Position numbers and translations under genes: made by a program. A stretch of 7,469 bases of DNA from assembly GCA_023417975.1 (NCBI GenBank), contig JAEZDX010000380.1, positions 1 through 7,469 on the forward strand, given 5' to 3'. Below, in pieces: positions 1 to 4,750 of this stretch (the stretch's first letter is position 1; the number at the start of each line of letters is the position of its first letter). This DNA is from Bacillota bacterium (lineage in GTDB: Bacteria; Bacillota; Clostridia; Clostridiales; Clostridiaceae). Under the pieces are notes generated by a model. It did not search any database and had not been told where the DNA came from. It was given only the letters and a program-made list of their open reading frames with translations.

Positions 1-438
1 TGATAATTTCAGAATACCTAAATATCCTCTAAGTTCAACGGCTTCAACACCTATAGGTACAATTCCCCTACACACCGCTGTATATTCCATGGAAACTGTC
101 TTACTCTTGAAAGGTCCTAAAGACACGCTTATAATAGGCAGGTCAGACAAAGTGAAATTAATAGAGTTTCTAAATACTATATCTATAAACGGTATCGGAA
201 GCCATGATTTATTCTCAAGGAAAACTTCTACAATAGCCTTTCCGCCTTTTTCAATCTCCACAGAAGGTATTTTCACGGAAACGTCTATCTTCCTTCTTAC
301 GGATATTGTAAGCAGCAATGATATCAAAGGTGCACCAATGAGCATGTAAAGCATCAGTATACTAGCCGGTCCGCCAATTAAGTAAGCATATAAAAATATT
401 AAAACTGCCATGGTAATATAAGTAGTAATATTAATCAT
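1..438 (-). CDS. DUF58 family membrane protein, N-terminal part (runs off left edge)
   Basis: The minus frame is open from an ATG at 438 to the window edge, giving 146 residues with no stop. Residues 8-22 and 27-46 are two hydrophobic, probably membrane-spanning helices, closed by a basic RRK (48-50). A beta-rich region follows, containing the ENKSWLPIP stretch and a CRG at 123-125 ahead of a GYLG turn. This is the usual N-terminal layout of DUF58 proteins; the vWA-like C-terminal half would lie outside the window. DUF58 proteins are typically encoded next to MoxR ATPases, as here, 48 nt downstream of moxR. An ATG at 447 is also in frame, but it abuts the AAAAAGG ribosome site with no spacing. 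The ATG at 438 has a 9-nt spacing and is preferred. Family assignment rests on topology and context, so it is good but not certain. Confidence 0.8.
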   Translation of the reverse strand, partial: MINITTYITMAVLIFLYAYLIGGPASILMLYMLIGAPLISLLLTISVRRKIDVSVKIPSVEIEKGGKAIVEVFLENKSWLPIPFIDIVFRNSINFTLSDLPIISVSLGPFKSKTVSMEYTAVCRGIVPIGVEAVELRGYLGILKLS

Positions 439-486
439 TATATTCATCCTTTTTCAATTGAGTATAATGGGCTATTTACATTGTAG

Positions 487-1416
487 TTAGAATGAAGGAA
501 CTTTTATGCTATTAACTATCTCTTCAATAATGTTCTCCGCCGTTATATTCTTTATTTTTGCTCCGCTGCCAAGTATGAGCCTATGTGCTAAAACCGGCTT
601 CACCATTTCTTGAATATCGTCCGGTATAACAAATTCTCTCCCCTTTATGAAGGCCCATGCTTTAGCTGCCTTCAGGAGACTGAGACTTCCTCTTGGGCTT
701 ACTCCGAGAACTATGTCATTATAATCTCTTGTAGCTTCAGCTATGCTAATAATATATGCTTTGAGACAATCCTCTACTTTTATGTTTTTAACCTGATTCT
801 GCAACTCAATAATTTCCTTTAGCTCCACCACCGGCTGCAAATCACTTAAAGGATTGCTCTTTTCAAATCTGTCAAGAATGAGTTTTTCTTCTTCTTTACT
901 TGGATAGCCTATAGAAAGTCTAATGAAAAATCTATCCATCTGAGCCTCGGGGAGTAGGTATGTACCATAGCTTTCTATAGGATTTTGAGTGGCTAAAACC
1001 ATAAAAGGTCTTGGCAAAAGATATGTTTTTCCATCTATAGTAACTTGAAATTCCTCCATTATCTCTAGAAGACTTGATTGAGTTTTAGAAGACGCTCGGT
1101 TTATTTCGTCTGCCAGCAGAAAGTTACATACTGCTACACCTTCCTTATATTCAAACTGCCTTGTTCCCGGATTAAACATAGAGAACCCCATTATATCCGA
1201 AGGCATAACATCGGGAGTGAATTGTATTCTGTGGAATACTCCTCGTACAGAATTAGCGAGAGCAGCAACCATCTGAGTCTTACCAACACCCGGTACATCC
1301 TCTATTAAGACATGACCGTCATTTAGCAGCGCAGCCATAATCTTTTCCAGTACTCCTCTTTTCCCAACAATTATTTTTTCCATATTGTCCAATATTATAT
1401 CAACCGTTCTTTTCAT
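487..1416 (-). CDS. MoxR-family AAA+ ATPase
   Basis: A 309-residue protein, normal for MoxR ATPases, which use ATP to remodel or activate partner proteins, often secreted or membrane proteins with vWA domains. Visible motifs are Walker A VPGVGKT (41-47), Walker B LLADEINRA (100-108), sensor 1 ATQNPIE (142-148), an arginine-finger region AQMDRFF (158-164), and the C-terminal lid with sensor 2 GVSPRGS (238-244). There is no signal peptide, so the protein is cytosolic. The frame is open further upstream to 1500. The ATG at 1416 is chosen because a GAGGAG lies 7 nt before it and the conserved family start (VDIILDNMEKIIVGK) begins there. The next gene encodes a DUF58 protein, the classic MoxR partner, and the two are very likely co-transcribed. 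The gene is 141 nt downstream of dapF, with a palindrome in between, so it may or may not share the dapF transcript. Confidence 0.93.
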   Translation of the reverse strand: MKRTVDIILDNMEKIIVGKRGVLEKIMAALLNDGHVLIEDVPGVGKTQMVAALANSVRGVFHRIQFTPDVMPSDIMGFSMFNPGTRQFEYKEGVAVCNFLLADEINRASSKTQSSLLEIMEEFQVTIDGKTYLLPRPFMVLATQNPIESYGTYLLPEAQMDRFFIRLSIGYPSKEEEKLILDRFEKSNPLSDLQPVVELKEIIELQNQVKNIKVEDCLKAYIISIAEATRDYNDIVLGVSPRGSLSLLKAAKAWAFIKGREFVIPDDIQEMVKPVLAHRLILGSGAKIKNITAENIIEEIVNSIKVPSF

Positions 1417-1423
1417 TTTTCTA

Positions 1424-1429
1424 CTCCTC
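1424..1429 (-). promoter_or_regulatory. Ribosome binding site that fixes the moxR start
   Basis: On the minus strand GAGGAG is followed by a 7-nt spacer and the ATG at 1416. The upstream in-frame starts at 1431 and 1500 have no comparable site, and the one at 1500 lies inside a palindrome. Confidence 0.8.
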
Positions 1430-1472
1430 ATCAAGAAATACTCTGCCTTTTTAAAACTCAATATAACTAAAT

Positions 1473-1506
1473 GGAAATACACTTCTATATATAGAAGCAT
1501 ATTTCC
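1473..1506 (-). repeat. 34-nt palindrome in the dapF-moxR spacer
   Basis: The inner 16 nt (1482-1497) are a perfect palindrome, CTTCTATATATAGAAG. Outer arms GGAAATA (1473-1479) and TATTTCC (1500-1506) are also exactly complementary. The two bases between inner and outer arms are CA on both sides of the plus strand, a mismatch there, but they become G-U and U-G wobbles in minus-strand RNA. A minus transcript could therefore fold a 15-bp stem with a 4-nt loop. No T-tract follows in the minus direction, so a simple intrinsic terminator is unlikely. An operator or an RNA element in the moxR leader are the alternatives. The function is unknown. Confidence 0.6.
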
Positions 1507-1557
1507 TATATTATTCTTGCATCCGCATTATTTTATATAATTTAACTCTTCTGTCTT

Positions 1558-2541
1558 TTATTGTGCCAAGCCTGCAATTATTTCTCTAGTGTATTTATAC
1601 ATATTCTCATAGTTATTACTTTCCACTTCAAAGCTTTTGTATTCCTCAGTATTCTTTAAGGATGCAATTATATCTTCCGTATCAATTTCAGCCCTAAATA
1701 CATATGTGGCATTTCCGATAAATTGCACAAAATATCCTTCCTCTTCCTTTTTATTTACTATGCATCTTATCATACCACCATCGTTAAAGATGTTTATTAT
1801 CTCTCCAACAGGGCACTTTTTTGCAATGCATGCTATTACAGAAGATGCCGTCATTCCAGTACCGCATGCCTTTGTGAGCCCTACCCCTCTTTCAAAGGTT
1901 TTTACATAAATATTGTTACCATCTATGATTTTTACAAAATTCACATTTACCCCTTTAGGCAGAAGGGATTGAGTACTATTAGCTTTAGTTCCCACCTGCA
2001 CAAGCTGCTCTTCCTTTATTTCATCAACAATAGAAACAAGATGCGGGTTCGTAACACTTACTGCGCTAAATTCCAGTTCATCGGATAATTCCTCCAGTTT
2101 CCCGAAAAACAGAGTATCTTTGTTATAATTAAGAGGCAAATCAGATACTCCAAAGGTCAATGAATCTATTATTATTTCTACAGTACTGACCCCTTTATAT
2201 AAATCCTCTACTTTTTTAACTTCATACTGCGCCTTCATAGTTTCTATAGTAATTTTATCTCTGTTTAGTTTTTCAATTACATATCTTCCTACACATCTGA
2301 GTCCATTACCACACATTTCAGGCTCTGATCCATCTGCATTAAATATCCTCATTCTGCCATCGCAATGGTCGCTATTCAATACAAACAATATTCCATCTGC
2401 ACCAACAGCTTTTTTTCTGTCACATAAAGCTATAGCGAGCTTTCTTCTTTCATCCTCTGTAAAACTGTAACTATTTGTAATTTCATCTATTAATATAAAA
2501 TCATTGCCTGATCCGTGGCATTTTAATATTTGTATGTTCAT
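1558..2541 (-). CDS. dapF: Diaminopimelate epimerase
   Basis: Interconverts LL- and meso-2,6-diaminopimelate without a cofactor, supplying lysine synthesis and peptidoglycan; cytosolic. Both catalytic cysteines are visible: C77 in EMCGNG and C226 in ACGTG. The substrate-contact positions known for DapF are also present: N13 (SGNDF), N68 (FNADGSE), N165 (TNPH), N199/N201 (GVNVNF), and E217-R218 (ERGVG). The usual GET before ACGTG reads GLT here. The protein is 327 residues against roughly 275 for the typical enzyme. The excess is mainly a charged tail from about residue 287 to the end. The ATG at 2541 has GGAAGGAA 9 nt upstream. The DapF fold is shared with other amino acid racemases such as histidine racemases, but the retained contacts favour DapF. 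An insertion sequence lies upstream, beyond the predicted promoter. Confidence 0.9.
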   Translation of the reverse strand: MNIQILKCHGSGNDFILIDEITNSYSFTEDERRKLAIALCDRKKAVGADGILFVLNSDHCDGRMRIFNADGSEPEMCGNGLRCVGRYVIEKLNRDKITIETMKAQYEVKKVEDLYKGVSTVEIIIDSLTFGVSDLPLNYNKDTLFFGKLEELSDELEFSAVSVTNPHLVSIVDEIKEEQLVQVGTKANSTQSLLPKGVNVNFVKIIDGNNIYVKTFERGVGLTKACGTGMTASSVIACIAKKCPVGEIINIFNDGGMIRCIVNKKEEEGYFVQFIGNATYVFRAEIDTEDIIASLKNTEEYKSFEVESNNYENMYKYTREIIAGLAQ

Positions 2542-2609
2542 ATTATCTCATTCCTTCCAGTCAAGTTTGAATATTTACTTTCGTAACTCTATCTATATAT
2601 TTTAATTCA

Positions 2610-2638
2610 ATTATATCATGATGTGCTACATATTGATG
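2610..2638 (-). promoter_or_regulatory. Predicted dapF promoter (extended -10)
   Basis: On the minus strand an extended -10 TGATATAAT lies at 2618-2610. Seventeen bp upstream of the hexamer is a poor -35, CATCAA (2638-2633). The perfect TATAAT with TG one base ahead could compensate for the weak -35. It would start a leader of about 60 nt before the dapF ATG. It lies between dapF and the insertion sequence, so dapF should not depend on transcription through the element. A second TATAAT on the same strand further upstream lacks the TG. Confidence 0.45.
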
Positions 2639-2731
2639 AGTAAATTTTTAATTATATTATGTGAATTGTATTCCTTAGTGCTTCTTAAAACTTTTAACTT
2701 TCAATTTTACTAGATGCCTCTTTATACGCGC

Positions 2732-2754
2732 TAAGGCTATGTAACAAAAAACGG
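2732..2754 (+). repeat. Left terminal inverted repeat of the IS
   Basis: These 23 bases, beginning TAAGGCTATG and ending AAAAAACGG, are the exact reverse complement of 4001-4023. The first three bases (TAA) may be chance flanking identity rather than element sequence. Confidence 0.9.
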
Positions 2755-2895
2755 CATATGGTGATTAAGACAAGCCCTATGTGTCAATAATTTAGCAGAG
2801 ATTTAACTGTTAAATTATGTTTATCGTTCCTCCGATCTGTAAAGAGTATATAGTATTTAACTTTTCAATTTCAATATTTTATTTTCGAATATTTT

Positions 2896-2903
2896 GGAGG
2901 TGA
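2896..2903 (+). promoter_or_regulatory. Ribosome binding site that fixes the transposase start
   Basis: GGAGGTGA is a near-perfect anti-16S match ending a few bases before a GTG at 2909 (8 nt from GGAGG). The longer reading frame, starting at the TTG at 2894, would place the start codon on top of this site, so the GTG is preferred. Confidence 0.75.
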
Positions 2904-2908
2904 GCTGC

Positions 2909-3979
2909 GTGTGTACCGATGCCACTAATAGACAGGAAGAAAACGAAATATTTGAGGCACTTAAATATTTAAAGCCTCATGAAGTGAATAATTTGAAAAA
3001 GTTAATATTGAATAAAGACAATAAAGCATCAGAAGAAAAGTGCATTGATTTTATTGCAAAGAGTTCTGAATGTGCAGATACTTGTCCTCATTGTAAAAGT
3101 AATTCTATTGTTAAGTGCGGCAAAAATCAACATAAAAAACAGAGATTCAAATGTAAGGTTTGCGGTCGAAGTTTTATTACCGCCACTAATTCACCCTTGA
3201 TGTATACTAAAAAATCAACGGAGCATTGGCTCCACTATATGCAATGTATGTGTAACAGCTTGTCTGTACGTGCAAGTGCCAAGGTAGTAGGAATACACTT
3301 TAACACAGCTTTTCATTGGAGGCATAAAATATTGAATGCTTTAAAGGCTGTGCTAAAAAATAATTTATCCGGAATAATTGAAATTGATGAAACCTTAATT
3401 AATGAAAGCTTTAAAGGAAATCATTCCAAAAATAAATTTTTTCGTATGGGAAGAGCTGCAAGAAAGAGGGGAGTAAGGCTTTCTGAATGTACTTCCTCTG
3501 TTAAGGTACGAGTACTTTGCTGCCTGGACAGAACAGATAATATTTTTTCTCAGGTTTCAGGAAAACTGAAACCTGACTGGCAGAAACTAATGAGTATGCT
3601 TAAAGATAACATACCTGAAGGTTCAACAGTTTGTACAAATAGGAATATGGCTTACGTAACTGTTGCTAAAAAACTTAACTTTAAGCTTTATAAACTCAAG
3701 TATTATAACCAAGTAGTTGAGGAAGTTTATCATATTCAAAATGCGCGGAGCTTTGGGTCTAGCTTGAAAAAGTTTATTACAGCCTTTAATGGAGTGGCTA
3801 CTAAATATCTGAATTTTTATATAACATGGCTGAAGTGGCTTCGTATGTGTAAAGAACAAATGGAGCAGCTGAAAGCAATAGATACGCTACTTATTGTAAT
3901 CTTCAGCAAAATTAGACTGAGAGTTTGTGATTTAAAGCTTGTCACATCCATACCGGAAGAGAGTTGTCCATGTACATAG
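2909..3979 (+). CDS. IS1595-family transposase, catalytic residues partly altered
   Basis: A 356-residue protein from the GTG at 2909. An N-terminal zinc ribbon uses C59/C62 (CPHC) and C82/C85 (CKVC) to bind DNA. A helix-turn-helix-like region follows (about 117-145, SVRASAKVVGIHFNTAFHWR). The DDE-type IS1595 domain then has IEIDET with D160, ESFKGN, and a C-terminal LKKF..FNGVATKYLNFY signature (about 286-304). Compared with my recollection of relatives, the second catalytic Asp (usually CTD..) is N244 in VCTNRNMAY. The third acidic/Asn position (usually HIQ..NxxHS) is R280 in HIQNARSFGS. If correct, strand transfer should be lost, even though the frame has no stop or frameshift. The reading frame also contains a perfect 10-bp hairpin at 3551-3575. 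Family assignment is firm; the loss of activity is an inference. Confidence 0.85.
   Translation: MCTDATNRQEENEIFEALKYLKPHEVNNLKKLILNKDNKASEEKCIDFIAKSSECADTCPHCKSNSIVKCGKNQHKKQRFKCKVCGRSFITATNSPLMYTKKSTEHWLHYMQCMCNSLSVRASAKVVGIHFNTAFHWRHKILNALKAVLKNNLSGIIEIDETLINESFKGNHSKNKFFRMGRAARKRGVRLSECTSSVKVRVLCCLDRTDNIFSQVSGKLKPDWQKLMSMLKDNIPEGSTVCTNRNMAYVTVAKKLNFKLYKLKYYNQVVEEVYHIQNARSFGSSLKKFITAFNGVATKYLNFYITWLKWLRMCKEQMEQLKAIDTLLIVIFSKIRLRVCDLKLVTSIPEESCPCT
3551..3575 (+). repeat. Perfect 10-bp hairpin inside the transposase gene
   Basis: CAGGTTTCAG (3551-3560) and CTGAAACCTG (3566-3575) are exact reverse complements around a GAAAA loop. They encode residues of the loop between the first and second catalytic positions. 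No T-tract follows. The role is unknown. Confidence 0.7.
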
Positions 3980-4000
3980 TTTGTCCATTATTTTCATCAA

Positions 4001-4023
4001 CCGTTTTTTGTTACATAGCCTTA
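4001..4023 (-). repeat. Right terminal inverted repeat of the IS
   Basis: Exact reverse complement of 2732-2754 over 23 bases, marking the outer right end of the element at about 4020-4023. A further 9-base match to its outer part, TTACATAGC, recurs outside the element at 4059-4067. Confidence 0.9.
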
Positions 4024-4076
4024 TTGTGGTGTTTTGGTCATATGAGCAATTACTAAGTTTACATAGCAAAATTAAA

Positions 4077-4096
4077 GTACCTCCATAAGAAGGTAC
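4077..4096 (-). terminator. Probable terminator of the histidine phosphatase gene
   Basis: GTACCT (4077-4082) pairs with AGGTAC (4091-4096) around an 8-nt loop. It begins 8 nt after the phosphatase stop. In the minus direction it runs straight into TTTAATTTTG. The 6-bp stem is short, so efficiency may be modest. Confidence 0.55.
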
Positions 4097-4103
4097 CTAT
4101 ATC

Positions 4104-4640
4104 TTAACTTTTCTTTTCAAATACGTAAAGCTTGCCATTTTTAGGTTTTAAGAAAATCGGACCTTTATAGCCTTTTCTTCGCAATATTTTTTGGATTTCA
4201 AACATAGTACCTGCATGGCTCACTATGAGAATATTATTAGAATCATCCATGAGTATTGTATCTATGATTTCACTTATTCTTCTCTGAGTTACTGTCTTGC
4301 CCTCGGGATTAACGGAATGATTAAAACTCCAAGCAAACCTGCTTAGAATAGCCCAAAGATTATAAGGGAGCATATATTTAAAATTGAAGGCAGCGGAAGC
4401 CGGAACTTCCCTTAATTTATCGGTTGGAATTATATCTCCATGATAAATAGTTCTGGCAGTTTTCAGAGCACGGGGAAGACTGCTGCAGTAACACTTATCC
4501 CACTCAGCATCTATTACGATTTCATTTGGAATCACATCTGCAAAATCATAATCATAGCTGTATTTATTATATCCCTCCGATGTCATATACCTGTTCTTTT
4601 TTATATCCACTTTGAAGTGCCTTACTAAGCCAATTTTCAT
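4104..4640 (-). CDS. Histidine phosphatase family protein (phosphoglycerate mutase superfamily)
   Basis: A 178-residue protein of the branch-1 histidine acid phosphatase fold. The phosphate pocket is recognisable: R7-H8 in LVRHF (the phospho-acceptor His, with F replacing the usual G), R57 in SSLPRALKTA, E78 in REVP, and H142 in VSHAGTM. These enzymes remove phosphate from sugars, nucleotides, cofactors or proteins through a phosphohistidine; the substrate cannot be told from sequence. There is no signal peptide or membrane segment, so it is probably cytosolic. The reading frame is open to 4664. The ATG at 4640 is chosen because AGAGGG lies 7 nt ahead and the conserved MKIGLVRH start follows. 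It is 110 nt downstream of the Lon-type gene, on the same strand, and may be transcribed with it. A terminator-like hairpin follows, and then the insertion sequence. Confidence 0.88.
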   Translation of the reverse strand: MKIGLVRHFKVDIKKNRYMTSEGYNKYSYDYDFADVIPNEIVIDAEWDKCYCSSLPRALKTARTIYHGDIIPTDKLREVPASAAFNFKYMLPYNLWAILSRFAWSFNHSVNPEGKTVTQRRISEIIDTILMDDSNNILIVSHAGTMFEIQKILRRKGYKGPIFLKPKNGKLYVFEKKS

Positions 4641-4702
4641 AATACTACCCTCTCGCTTGAACAATAAATTTATATTAATATCTTAAATATTTTTCCCCTG
4701 TA

Positions 4703-4739
4703 ATTTATGTTTATTCAGCATGTAATTATTTACATAAAT
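4703..4739 (-). repeat. Overlapping AT-rich inverted repeats after the Lon-type gene
   Basis: Two mutually exclusive pairings share one arm. ATGTAA (4720-4725) pairs with TTACAT (4730-4735) around TTAT. ATTTATGT (4703-4710) pairs with ACATAAAT (4732-4739). The stems have few G-C pairs and no T-tract follows in the minus direction, so a terminator is unconvincing. Confidence 0.3.
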
Positions 4740-4750
4740 CTATTCAGATA

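Larger units (their letters stand above)
2735..4020 (+). mobile_element. IS1595-type insertion sequence
   Basis: A 1286-bp element with one transposase gene and perfect terminal inverted repeats. The outer bases are taken as GG..CC; the matching repeat extends 3 bp further out on both sides. The left 174 bp before the gene contain a 15-nt palindrome (ATTTAAC-T-GTTAAAT, 2801-2815) and the GGAGGTGA ribosome site, but no convincing promoter. Only 41 bp separate the transposase stop from the right end. The family is called from the transposase. The 8-bp flanks (CGCGCTAA on the left, TTATTGTG on the right) do not match, so the duplication expected for this family is not visible. The element points away from dapF and sits between dapF and the histidine phosphatase gene. 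Confidence 0.85.

Noticed and set aside
89..349. Plus-strand frame of 86 codons opposite the DUF58 gene
   Set aside because: It lies antisense to a recognisable membrane-protein frame, has no ribosome site, and its translation resembles no family.
1417..1500. Extended N-terminus of the MoxR protein from the ATG at 1500
   Set aside because: It would add 28 residues unlike any MoxR start, begins within a palindrome and lacks a ribosome site; the ATG at 1416 has a well-placed GAGGAG.
1723..2088. Plus-strand frame of 121 codons inside dapF
   Set aside because: It is antisense to dapF, whose motifs are complete; its composition is what an AT-rich antisense frame gives.
2542..2734. Riboswitch (for example a lysine-type leader) upstream of dapF
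   Set aside because: The predicted leader is only about 60 nt and AT-rich, with no conserved aptamer stems; it is too short for a lysine riboswitch.
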